In this document: piece by piece, positions 1-8,500 of the stretch
How positions within the stretch are numbered: position 1 is the first letter of the stretch
Layout of the letters: every line of letters begins with the position of its first letter
Assembly (NCBI GenBank): GCA_937952155.1
Contig: CALFYH010000239.1
Span: 1-12,055 of the forward strand
DNA: 12,055 nucleotides
Direction: 5' to 3'
Origin: an uncultured Saprospiraceae bacterium
GTDB lineage: Bacteria; Bacteroidota; Bacteroidia; Chitinophagales; Saprospiraceae
The notes under the pieces: model-generated
What the model was told of the DNA's origin: nothing
Seen by the model: the letters and a program-made list of their open reading frames with translations, nothing else
Databases searched by the model: none
Position numbers and translations under genes: made by a program

Positions 1-1
1 C

Positions 2-586
2 GGCGTTATTATAAATAAAGTTATACCAGAAAAATTAGATAAGGTAAAACACTACGTTGGCAAATGGCTGAAAAACAACGATATACCATTATTGGGATTG
101 ATGCCTTATGAAAAAACGCTAGCGTATCCACTCATCAGGTCAGTATCGGAAGCCGTAAAAGGTGTAGTTACTTACAATGCTGATTTTGTTGATAATAAAG
201 TAGAAAGTATTATTGCTGGTTCGCTTATTGACCTGAAAGAATTGAAAAGTTCTCAGGATTTATTACTTGTGGTTGCCACCAGATCGATCAATGAAGCCAT
301 CAAAAAGATAGAATTTATGGCAAAAAACCACGGTATTACCAATTGCCCACTTTCGGGAATTGTAGCTACAGGTGAAGGGCAAATGGATAAACATACCATT
401 CAATATATCGAAAAACATAGCTTGCCTTTGATACGTACAGAACTCGATACCTATGGATCTGTATTGCGCATCAGTAAGATAGAAGTAAAAATAAACAGGA
501 GCACGCCTTGGAAAATCAATATGGCCATCGACCTTATTGAAAAAAATGTTGACTTAGACATGATCTTGGCGGCCAGTAAAATCTAA
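2..586 (+). CDS. BioD-like / DRTGG-domain protein, 3' part (5' end outside window)
   Basis: The frame is open from the left edge to a TAA stop, giving 194 residues of a protein that begins before the window. The first visible residues (GVIINKVIPEKLDKV, then IPLLGLMPYE) match the end of the BioD-like P-loop domain found at the N-terminus of many phosphotransacetylases and in stand-alone proteins of that type. The stretch VDNKVESIIAGSL begins what looks like a DRTGG domain, a regulatory module of unknown ligand. Family members of this two-domain kind are about 350 residues, so roughly the first 160, including the Walker A motif, are missing here. A TTG at 92 could be mistaken for a start, but the homology runs through it, so it is internal. 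There is no phosphotransacetylase catalytic domain after the DRTGG part. Domain identity is fairly secure; cellular role is not. Confidence 0.75.
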   Translation, partial: GVIINKVIPEKLDKVKHYVGKWLKNNDIPLLGLMPYEKTLAYPLIRSVSEAVKGVVTYNADFVDNKVESIIAGSLIDLKELKSSQDLLLVVATRSINEAIKKIEFMAKNHGITNCPLSGIVATGEGQMDKHTIQYIEKHSLPLIRTELDTYGSVLRISKIEVKINRSTPWKINMAIDLIEKNVDLDMILAASKI

Positions 587-602
587 TCTTGACAAACATC
601 CA

Positions 603-2315
603 TTAATATCCTTTCGCATCATCATCACCGCGTTTGTCTGCTACGGCATGGATTTTACGATCATCGGTCACCACGATAGCTTCGACTCTACCGATTGGAT
701 CTCTATCCTTGATATGGTGTCCGATACTTTCTAAAATTTTACGCTCCTTTTGTGGTATTGCATCAGCTTCGCAATATATCGTATCTGGTAGCCATTGATG
801 ATGAAACCTAGATGATTGAACAGCATCTTCGGCATTCATCCCATAATCCAATACATTGATTATAGTCTGAAAAACAGAAGTTATAATAGTAGATCCTCCT
901 GGAGTCCCTACGACCATTTTCAGCTTTCCATCCTTTTCTACAATTGTAGGTGTCATAGACGAAAGCATACGTTTATTGGGTTCTATTTTATTTGCACTAG
1001 CGCCTATCAGTCCATACATATTCGGTGTTCCAGCTTTGACAGAAAAGTCATCCATTTCGTTATTTAAAATGAAACCTGCACCTTGCACTACTGTATAAGA
1101 TCCATAACTTCCGTTCAATGTAGTGGTGATTGCAACAGCATTTCCCTCAGCATCTACAACACTAAAATGAGTCGTTTCTTCACTTTCGATATTGCCATAT
1201 TTAATTTGACTACTTTGTGTAGCTGCTCGTGGATTAAAATCTGACATCCTTTTTGCAATATAACTACTATCCAATAAAGTTTTTTGTGGTACAGGATAAA
1301 AATCTGCATCGCCTAGATACTGTGATCTGTCCGCATATACTCGTCTTTCGGCTTCGGTGATCAAATGAACTGATGCAGCGGATTGGAATTTCAGTTCTGT
1401 AAGGTTGTATGGTTCCACCATTTCAAGCAATTGTACAAGAGCAATTCCACCACTTGACGGTGGAGGCATTGAAATAATTTTATGCCCTTTATACATAGTA
1501 GTTATTGGATTTCTCCAAATGGATGTATAGTTTTTTAGATCTTCATGACTTATGATGCCTTTTCCAACTCTCATTTCCTTTACGATATGATCCGCAACTC
1601 GACCTTCATAAAAACCAGCTCTTCCTAAGTCTCTGATTGCCATTAATGTTGCGCCCAATTCTTTTTGAATTAAAAGATCGCCTATTTTCCAGTTAGCTTT
1701 GTGGAATGCAGTAGTGCTGGAATTATTTTTTATGAAATGATTTTGTCCCTTATTCAGATTATTTGCTTCTCTTTCAGTGATTTTAAAACCATTGTTTGCC
1801 ATATCAATTGCTGGTTGTAACAATGTTGTCCAGTTCTTAAGTCGGCTGTATTTCTCAAATATTTTAACCATACCATCTACTGATCCAGGCACGCCAGCTG
1901 CTAAATGTCCAAATTTACTTTTATCTGAAATGGGATTTCCTAGACTGTCGAGATACATATCCGTAAATGCAGCAGTAGGTGCTTTTTCTCTGAAATCTAG
2001 CGCACTGCTTTGGCCATCATGCGATCTATACACCATAAATCCGCCACCACCAATATTGCCAGCACCAGGATAACAAACAGCAAGCGCAAACTGCACAGCT
2101 ATTGCTGCATCCGCTGCATTTCCACCGGCACGCAAAATATCCAAACCAATAGCTGTTGCCAATGGATGCGCTGATACTACAGCAGCGCTATCTGCCGTTA
2201 TTGATTTTGTGATTGTGTAAATTGCGTGTTTTTCACCTGACCACTTGCAAGAAAACATGATCAGTATTAAATAAATTAGTAATATGTTTTTTATTTTCAT
2301 TAAATATTTATTCAT
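603..2315 (-). CDS. ggt: Gamma-glutamyltransferase (lipoprotein)
   Basis: This 570-residue protein hydrolyses or transfers the gamma-glutamyl group of glutathione and related amides outside the cytoplasm. It is an N-terminal nucleophile enzyme that normally cuts itself into large and small subunits. The predicted cut is before Thr381 (TTHFSVVD), which becomes the nucleophile. Substrate-binding positions are visible: Arg109 (LDFREKAP), Thr399 and Asn401, Glu420 and Asp423 (NNEMDDFS), Ser452-Ser453 (MLSSMTPT), Gly473-Gly474 (GTPGGS) and lid-loop Tyr434. From memory of the families, E. coli has Gln430 where this protein has Glu420, while the human enzyme has Glu. The N-terminus is hydrophobic and ends in a lipobox with Cys23 (IMFSC), so it is probably lipid-anchored. 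Met6 is an alternative start and would keep the signal peptide. The gene converges on the BioD-like gene with a 16-base gap and diverges from the barrel gene on its other side. Length is normal and no key residue is missing. Confidence 0.95.
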   Translation of the reverse strand: MNKYLMKIKNILLIYLILIMFSCKWSGEKHAIYTITKSITADSAAVVSAHPLATAIGLDILRAGGNAADAAIAVQFALAVCYPGAGNIGGGGFMVYRSHDGQSSALDFREKAPTAAFTDMYLDSLGNPISDKSKFGHLAAGVPGSVDGMVKIFEKYSRLKNWTTLLQPAIDMANNGFKITEREANNLNKGQNHFIKNNSSTTAFHKANWKIGDLLIQKELGATLMAIRDLGRAGFYEGRVADHIVKEMRVGKGIISHEDLKNYTSIWRNPITTMYKGHKIISMPPPSSGGIALVQLLEMVEPYNLTELKFQSAASVHLITEAERRVYADRSQYLGDADFYPVPQKTLLDSSYIAKRMSDFNPRAATQSSQIKYGNIESEETTHFSVVDAEGNAVAITTTLNGSYGSYTVVQGAGFILNNEMDDFSVKAGTPNMYGLIGASANKIEPNKRMLSSMTPTIVEKDGKLKMVVGTPGGSTIITSVFQTIINVLDYGMNAEDAVQSSRFHHQWLPDTIYCEADAIPQKERKILESIGHHIKDRDPIGRVEAIVVTDDRKIHAVADKRGDDDAKGY

Positions 2316-2327
2316 TTGTGGAATTAT

Positions 2328-2335
2328 TATATTTG
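2328..2335 (+). promoter_or_regulatory. Possible Bacteroidota -7 element for the barrel gene
   Basis: TATATTTG matches the -7 consensus TAnnTTTG and lies 87 bases upstream of the ATG at 2423, in the 107-base divergent gap. No TTG is present 17-23 bases upstream, so the -33 half is not supported. In this AT-rich gap a chance match is quite possible. On the other strand TATCTTTA (plus 2338-2345) is a one-mismatch candidate for the gamma-glutamyltransferase gene. Confidence 0.3.
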
Positions 2336-2422
2336 TGTAAAGATAAAATAAAACATTATATATATCGTTTAATAGTCAATTGAAATTTATATTCACTTTT
2401 TCTATATCAACAAATTATCAAG

Positions 2423-3520
2423 ATGTACAAGATCGCAACGAAAAGTTTTTATCCAACTTTTATATTTTTGCTGTTAATCCACACTGAGATCACAGCACAA
2501 AAGTTTGTAAATGAATTTTTGAATATAGGTGTTGGCGCTAGAGCCCATGGCATGTTTGGATCAGTTGTAGCTAGTTGTAATGATGGTACGGCCGCATATT
2601 GGAATACGGCAGGATTGACTGAAATTAAGGCTCCTTTACAGATTAATGCCATGCATGCAAAGTGGTTTGGTGGTATTGCCAATTACGATTATGTTTCCAT
2701 TGCAAAAAAACTAAGTGGAGACAATAATCAGGTTGCTTCGATTTCATTCATTCGTCTCGGCATCGACAATATCCCATATACATTCAATCTGGTAGCGGCT
2801 GATGGATCAATAGATTACAATCGTGTCACCAATTTTTCGGCATCAGACTATGCGGGACTTATATCTTACGCTAGAACAATCGGAAGGATGGAAAAATTTT
2901 CAGTCGGTGGAAATATAAAAATAATTCACAGATCTGTTGGGTCATTTGGCAAAAGCTGGGGATTCGGAGCTGATGTAAGTGCAAGATATAAAATGAGCGA
3001 AAATATCACTTTAGGTGCGTCAGCTCGAGATATCACAACTACATTTAATGCTTGGTCATTTAATCTGACTGAAGATGAGAAAAAAGTATATCAAACTACA
3101 AATAATGAGATTCCTGTCAGTAGTACAGAACTCACATTGCCAAGACTTATTATCGGTGCAGCCTATCATGGACAAAAAGGAAATTTTTCATATCTTGGAG
3201 AATTGGATTTGAACTTCTCGACCAATGGCACAAAAGCATCCGTCATTTCTGGCGACAAGTTCAATATAGATCCAACAATTGGCATTGAATTGGGATATTA
3301 CGACAAAGTTTTTATTAGAGCCGGAGTTGGTAATATGCAATCTATCATAAATCCTGTCAATACTGCACAAAGAATATTTGAAGTACAACCCAATGTTGGT
3401 TTAGGGCTTAAATTGGGAAGACTTAAAGTGGACTATGCTTTGGCAAATATTGGAAATGTAAGTGGTGTATTAGTTTCTCATATTTTTACTTTGGGTCTGG
3501 ATTTTGTTCCAAGAAGCTAA
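2423..3520 (+). CDS. PorV/PorQ-family outer-membrane beta-barrel protein
   Basis: The 365-residue product starts with a signal peptide (hydrophobic core FIFLLLIH, likely cleavage near ITA-Q at residues 25-26). The mature N-terminus carries the family hallmark: FLNIGVGARAHGMFGS, then NDGTAAYWNTAGL around residues 51-65. This pattern, Gly/Ala-Arg-Ala...Gly followed by Ala-x-x-Trp-Asn-x-Ala-Gly-Leu, is shared by PorV, PorQ and related FadL-like barrels. The rest alternates short hydrophobic strands and polar turns, ending in hydrophobic strands typical of a barrel C-terminus. True PorV is a shuttle of the type IX secretion system. This protein looks like one of the more generic paralogues, and no other por genes are nearby, so a secretion role is not shown. 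It is probably transcribed with the methyltransferase 46 bases downstream. Confidence 0.8.
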   Translation: MYKIATKSFYPTFIFLLLIHTEITAQKFVNEFLNIGVGARAHGMFGSVVASCNDGTAAYWNTAGLTEIKAPLQINAMHAKWFGGIANYDYVSIAKKLSGDNNQVASISFIRLGIDNIPYTFNLVAADGSIDYNRVTNFSASDYAGLISYARTIGRMEKFSVGGNIKIIHRSVGSFGKSWGFGADVSARYKMSENITLGASARDITTTFNAWSFNLTEDEKKVYQTTNNEIPVSSTELTLPRLIIGAAYHGQKGNFSYLGELDLNFSTNGTKASVISGDKFNIDPTIGIELGYYDKVFIRAGVGNMQSIINPVNTAQRIFEVQPNVGLGLKLGRLKVDYALANIGNVSGVLVSHIFTLGLDFVPRS

Positions 3521-3566
3521 ATCATTTTATGGCTTTTAAAACCTAATTGCAAACAAAATAAATTTA

Positions 3567-4376
3567 ATGGTAAAATCCATCACAAGTCCGGTCAATCCGC
3601 TTATCAAAAACATCGTCTTATTATCTGAAAAATCTAAAGCACGAAAAGAATCGGGTACATTTGTAGTAGAAGGGCAACGTGAAATCGGAATGGCTATTCA
3701 AGGCGGATACCAATTGAAAACGATTGTCTTCAATCCGACCATTGTAAGTTATAATCATTTACTGGATAGACTTGGCAAGATTATTTTTGATACCGAAATT
3801 ATAGAAGTAACCAATCTAGTTTATAATAAAATTGCCTACAGGGAAGGAACAGAAGGTGTAATTGCTATTTTTAATACAAAAACTACTTCTCTGAGTTCGC
3901 TTGTTTTGCCACCAGATAATCCTTTGATCATGGTCGCAGAAGCACCCGAAAAACCAGGTAACATTGGCGCTTTATTTAGAACTGCTGATGCAGCTGGTGC
4001 TGACGCTATGATTATTGCCAATCCCAATACAGATATATACAATCCAAATATCATAAGATCGAGCATCGGTTGTGTATTTACAAATCAAATTGCATCAGCT
4101 TCTACGTCAGAAATTATCACATATCTTAAGCATAATAAAATCAACATAATTTGTGCAACATTGTCACCTGATTCTGAATCTTGCTATTTAATGGATTTCC
4201 GTAAAGCTACAGCCTTGATAGTGGGAACAGAGTCCACAGGATTGAGCGAAGAATGGACAAATGCTTCAGACCATAATATTATTATTCCTATGCGAGGTCA
4301 AATAGATTCGATGAATGTTTCTGTGAGTGCGGCTATTTTATTATTCGAAGCGGTAAGACAGAGATTACATCCATAA
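3567..4376 (+). CDS. SpoU/TrmH-family RNA 2'-O-ribose methyltransferase
   Basis: The 269-residue protein has the two-part layout of the RlmB/TrmH (SPOUT) group. Residues about 10-100 form a substrate-recognition domain (FVVEGQREI at 32-40). Residues about 118-267 form the trefoil-knotted methyltransferase domain. All three SpoU motifs are present: motif 1 EKPGNIGALFRTADAAGAD at 128-146 with Asn132 and catalytic-type Arg138; motif 2 IVGTESTGLSEEW at 218-230; motif 3 IPMRGQIDSMNVSVSAA at 240-256 with Asn250. Members transfer a methyl group from S-adenosylmethionine to a ribose 2'-OH in rRNA or tRNA. The specific nucleotide cannot be told from sequence, so no gene symbol is given. It starts at the ATG at 3567, 46 bases after the barrel gene, with no promoter-like element of its own. 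It ends upstream of the bidirectional terminator. Confidence 0.9.
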   Translation: MVKSITSPVNPLIKNIVLLSEKSKARKESGTFVVEGQREIGMAIQGGYQLKTIVFNPTIVSYNHLLDRLGKIIFDTEIIEVTNLVYNKIAYREGTEGVIAIFNTKTTSLSSLVLPPDNPLIMVAEAPEKPGNIGALFRTADAAGADAMIIANPNTDIYNPNIIRSSIGCVFTNQIASASTSEIITYLKHNKINIICATLSPDSESCYLMDFRKATALIVGTESTGLSEEWTNASDHNIIIPMRGQIDSMNVSVSAAILLFEAVRQRLHP

Positions 4377-4423
4377 TTAGTATCCGAATCGTCTAATCTC
4401 GAACTTAAGTTTTTTTCTTACTA

Positions 4424-4463
4424 TAGCTAATCTAGTAGCGATTTTGATATCGTTTTTTAGCTA
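4424..4463. repeat. Small inverted repeat in AT-rich intergenic DNA
   Basis: TAGCTAA (4424-4430) and its complement TTAGCTA (4457-4463) flank a second short pair, CGAT (4439-4442) and ATCG (4449-4452), which is followed by six T residues. The nested arms could fold in RNA, but the stems are short and AT-rich. It lies 48 bases after the methyltransferase stop codon, upstream of the much stronger terminator at 4553-4589. It may be a weak terminator or chance. Confidence 0.3.
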
Positions 4464-4552
4464 AATTTTCTATTCTAATTACTGATAGTCCATTCAGTAT
4501 TTAAGAACAAAAGGTTGAAGTTTAATTATATTAATATTCATTTTAATATAAA

Positions 4553-4589
4553 AAAAAGAGAATTGCCTCAATGAAGCAATTCTCTTTTT
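4553..4589. terminator. Bidirectional rho-independent-type terminator
   Basis: A perfect 14-base-pair stem (4553-4566 with 4576-4589) encloses a nine-base loop. The arm reads AAAAAGAGAATTGC, so T runs follow the stem on both strands. It sits between the convergent methyltransferase (ends 4376) and lipoprotein (ends 4610) genes and lies only 21 bases past the lipoprotein stop codon. It can serve both transcripts, but its closeness suggests it mainly ends the lipoprotein mRNA. Confidence 0.85.
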
Positions 4590-4609
4590 ATAACTAACTA
4601 AATCTCGTA

Positions 4610-5158
4610 TTATTTCTTAGGAGCTACCATTTCGTAAGCTGACTTAAGCATACCCATAGCAGAATCAGCAGCAGTTTTCAACTCAGCTTGCTTAGCAGTC
4701 CAAGAAGTAACTTTCTCACCAGCTTGAGTAACTAAACCAGAAAGGTCAGCTATTTGTGCAGCAACATCACCTTCGATTTTACCAGCAGCAAGACCATCTT
4801 TAAGAGCAGTAACAGCACCAGCTTTTTCTGTCCACATTTTTACGAATTCACCCAACTCAGATTGAACAGGTGCATAAGCGTCAGTTGTTGCAGCTTTGTA
4901 AGCAGCAGTAGCCTCAGCCCATTTTTTGCCAGCGTCACCTTTTAATGATGCAACAGCGGCTGAGTCTAACATCATTGAAGATGCCATTTCAGTGTATCCA
5001 TTAAGGTCTTTTGTCAAACCATCAGAAAAACCAGTAACAGCATTTGTAGCAGCATCCCAGTCAGTTCCTAATTTCTCAATTGCAACTCTGTGTGCTTCTA
5101 CACCAGACTTACATGAAAACAAAAATAAAGGTAAAGCAAACAATAAAAACTTTTTCAT
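4610..5158 (-). CDS. Ala-rich helical lipoprotein of unknown function
   Basis: The 182-residue product has a short signal sequence ending in a lipobox (LFLFSC, Cys16), so it is a predicted lipoprotein. I do not recognise a named family. The mature part is about one-fifth alanine, has no cysteine other than the lipidated one, and is almost entirely predicted amphipathic helix. Several spaced Trp residues and a Lys-rich end (APKK) stand out. Repeated short helical units (WAEATAAYKAATTDAYAP; WTEKAGAVTALKDGLAAGK; WTAKQAELKTAADSAM) suggest an antiparallel helical bundle or coiled coil. It is framed by a well-matched promoter (5191-5219) and a strong terminator (4553-4589), so it is a single-gene transcript. 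Codon choice is narrow (Ala mostly GCA or GCT, Lys mostly AAA/AAG), consistent with strong expression. An abundant structural envelope protein is a reasonable guess, not a demonstrated role. Confidence 0.8.
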   Translation of the reverse strand: MKKFLLFALPLFLFSCKSGVEAHRVAIEKLGTDWDAATNAVTGFSDGLTKDLNGYTEMASSMMLDSAAVASLKGDAGKKWAEATAAYKAATTDAYAPVQSELGEFVKMWTEKAGAVTALKDGLAAGKIEGDVAAQIADLSGLVTQAGEKVTSWTAKQAELKTAADSAMGMLKSAYEMVAPKK

Positions 5159-5190
5159 TTTAATTCCAAATTTAATTTTAAATAATAACG

Positions 5191-5219
5191 CAAAGGTATA
5201 TCCAACTTAACAAATCAAA
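5191..5219 (-). promoter_or_regulatory. Bacteroidota-type promoter of the lipoprotein gene
   Basis: Read on the minus strand, TTTG (plus 5216-5219) is followed after 17 bases by TACCTTTG (plus 5191-5198). This matches TTG-N17-23-TAnnTTTG, the promoter form described for Flavobacterium and Bacteroides. Transcription would start near 5184, leaving a leader of about 25 bases before the ATG at 5158. It is the only promoter in the window with both halves at proper spacing. Confidence 0.65.
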
Positions 5220-5314
5220 TAGTTTTAATACATTTTTTTTATCTTCCATTATTTATGCAAAAAATGACGTATTATACAGTAATGCAGTATATTACGTATG
5301 TGTAAATATATTAT

Positions 5315-5328
5315 TTAATGCGCATTAA
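5315..5328. repeat. Perfect 14-base palindrome, possible operator
   Basis: TTAATGCGCATTAA is its own reverse complement. It lies 180 bases upstream of the amylase ATG and about 130 bases upstream of the lipoprotein promoter, on otherwise featureless AT-rich DNA. Symmetric sites of this size often bind dimeric regulators. No second copy was seen nearby and no regulator gene is adjacent, so the role is a guess. Confidence 0.35.
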
Positions 5329-5507
5329 CAATCTTTAACATTGCATAAAATATTAATATAGGTCAGGATCAGCGCTTTGTAATCGATAAAAGCTTAATAA
5401 TTACTACCTCATATCTTTATCAGTATTTGATAATTTGTGTAAAATTCTGCATCTTGCGTTAATTTTAACGTCACAAACAAGAGTGAAATCATAAAACATA
5501 ATTGTCA

Positions 5508-8500
5508 ATGAAGTGGTATATCAAATTTTGTGCTCTGACTTATTTTATTGGATATTTTACTTTACAATCATTTGGACAAAATGGTTTTAGATCTGGCCCT
5601 GAACAAGGTTGGGGACTTGGTTGGAATACCACAGATTATTGGTCGGGAACAGGATTTGGATCTACCTTCGGAAAAACCTATCAAAATTCAATAGGTTCAG
5701 GTAATAGATATTTTAGGTTATACACTGATTGGTCAAATCAAACTCGCGAACATGGCCCAGCTGGGTCTAATGACATCAATATAGCATTTAATACGATTTC
5801 TACACTAGAAACTTGGGGCTACTCGAAAGCGTATTATGTAAATGTTGGAAACACTGCCTATAATTACGTATTTAGATCTCGAAACGGAGATGGTATAACA
5901 AATACGCCATCAGTAATTATCATAGAAGTGCAAGGAGAAATAAGGAATGTATCACTTGTCGCCCAATCTCCTTCTCCTACTGGTGTTACAAACACATCAT
6001 CTGTAACCGTAAATGCAACGGTTAGTGGTGCATTATCATCTGGCCAAGGTATTTATTTAAGATACACAACTGACAACTGGGCGAACTCAACCATTTTACC
6101 TATGTCAGGCAGCGGGACAAATTATACAACCAATATTCCTGCCCAAACTTCTGGTACTACAGTTAAGTACTATATCTTTACTTCTGGTGCTGGCATGTCG
6201 ATTGCCCATAATGATGCAGATTTTGTTACTATAAATGGAAATACCAATAATGGTGCAAATTATCAATATACCGTGCTTGGCGGAAGTTCTGCAGTATCTA
6301 TTAATCCTTCGTTTCCTGATGATTCTGACAATGTCGTGGTTACGTTTGATGCTACAGGAACAGCTTTGGTGGATGCAGAAAAGGTATATATACATGCGGG
6401 TGTATCAGCAACGCAAAGTAATCCAAGTATGTTTCAATATACTACCGGCAACTGGGGACAAGATGATGGAATAGGTGAGATGACGGAGACAAGTGCAAAT
6501 ATTTGGACTATTTCTTTGACTTCTCTAAGGTCATATTTTAATGTGCCCCAAGAGAAAGATATTTTTGGTCTTAATCTCTTATTCAGAAATGCAAATGGTA
6601 CTTTAAAGGAAGACCTTAGTGGTGCAAATTATTTCTTTCCCGTAGATCCAGGTAATTATTTTTCGTTATTAACTCCCGTAAATGAATTTAGTTTTGTGCC
6701 TTTAAATCAAAATTTTACCATAACGACTAATGCAAATATTGCTCCTACAAATTGGGTTTTGAAAGAAATTGATCCAATAACAAATGCAGATATCAATGTT
6801 GTAGCTAGCCAAACAGGAGGTATTTCATTTACCCACAATCTTGTTGTAAATGCTGTAAATCTTAAGAAATATAAGGTTGTTGCTGATTTTAACGGTGAAT
6901 TGAAATCAAAAACATTTAAAGTTCAAGGGTATAGTCCAGTCACTGAGGCTGCAAGACCTAACTGGACACAACCTGGGATAAATTATCATTCTAATGATCC
7001 GACAAAGGCAACCTTAGTACTTCAAGCGCCTGTTTTTACCAATTACAAAAAAGGAACAGGTATAGTGTCTGGAACAGGTAATACAACTCCAAAAAATGTA
7101 GTTTATGTTTTGGGGGACTTTAATAATTGGACACCATCAGAAGCATATAAGATGAATAGAGATCGTGATGGTTGGAATGGCATGACTGATTCAGATAATG
7201 ATGGTGATCGTGGTGATTATTGGTGGATTGAACTAAATAACCTAACACCAGGGCAAGAATACGTTTTCCAATATTTTGTGGATGGTGCTATTCAAGTTGC
7301 AGATCCTTATTCAAATAAAATTTCTGATCCAGACGATGAGCAGATTCCGAATGCAGTTTATCCCAACTTAATAACTTACAGACCACAAGCTGAAGATAGG
7401 GCATCAGTTTTACAGACAGACCAGCCTACTTTTTTATGGACAGCGCCTGAATTCGACCACGTAACTGACCAAAGGCTGCAAATTTATGAGATGCATTTCC
7501 GAGATTTTACCGATGAAGGAACGTATCTAGCGGCTATCCAAAAATTGGATTATATCAAAGGCCTTGGTATTAATGCTATCCACGTCATGCCTATTTCAGA
7601 GTTTGAAGGTAATAGCAGTTGGGGCTACAATCCTAATTTTTACTTTGCGCCAGATAAAGCCTATGGCACAGCGTCTGATTTAAAACTTTTTATAGATGAA
7701 TGTCATAAAAGAAAAATGCTTGTGTTTAATGATCTAGTACTTAATCACGCATTTTACTCCAATGTCATGGCTCGTATGTATTGGAATACCGCAGACAATA
7801 AACCTGCATCCGAAAATCCTTGGTTTAATCCTGATCACAAGATGGTAGCCGATCCAGGTGGCTGGTGGGGCGCAGATTGGAATCATGAAAGCGAACATAC
7901 TCAAAAAATGGTTGACAGGATTCTTGATTTTTGGTTACAAGAATTCAACTTTGATGGGTTTAGGTTTGATTTTACTAAGGGATTTGGTCAAACAGCACCT
8001 GATAGTTCCGATCCTTGGGCAAGTTCTTACGATCAGGATCGCATCGATTTATTACTCCGTATGGTCAATGGTATGAAATCAAGAAATCCTGGAAGTGTTG
8101 TTATTTTTGAACATTTGGCGTGGGCATCCGAAGATAAAGTACTTGCAGATCAAGGTATTTTGATGTGGAGTGGAGTAGGGCATCACAATGCATTGAAAGC
8201 CTTTGTTTTGGGATATAATGGTGACAATACTAATATATATGATTCTGGTATTTATAATGCAACAGAAAGAAATTTTAATAGCGCCAATTGGATGAGTTAC
8301 GGTGAAAGTCATGACGAAGAGCGACTTGGATATGAATTGATGCAGTACTATAATGGTGTCCGCAATTCGAGTAATATGATCGATAGGCTCAAGATAGCTT
8401 ATGGCTTCAATCTGTTGATGCCTGGACCACGGATGCTTTGGGAATTTGGAGAACTGGGATATGATATCAGTATTAATTATAATGGACGTACAGGTGAAAA

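Larger units (their letters stand above)
5159..5507. other. Intergenic region between divergent lipoprotein and amylase genes
   Basis: This 349-base AT-rich stretch holds no gene I can support. Its left end carries the lipoprotein promoter. The middle holds a perfect 14-base palindrome (5315-5328), and a smaller inverted repeat CGTTAA-TT-TTAACG lies at 5457-5470, about 40 bases before the amylase ATG. No full TAnnTTTG element faces the amylase gene; TATCTTTA near 5412 is a one-mismatch candidate without a -33 partner. The region is long for two divergent promoters, so added regulatory sites are plausible. Confidence 0.6.

Noticed and set aside
92..586. A complete gene starting at the TTG at 92
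   Set aside because: The reading frame and family similarity extend upstream to the left edge, so this is the inner part of a truncated gene.
2423..3520. Calling the barrel protein PorV and inferring a type IX secretion locus
   Set aside because: Only the general PorV/PorQ family pattern is present, and no other type IX component is in the window.
5502..5507. TTG at 5502 as the amylase start
   Set aside because: The ATG two codons later starts a standard signal peptide (MKWYIK), and there is no reason to prefer TTG.
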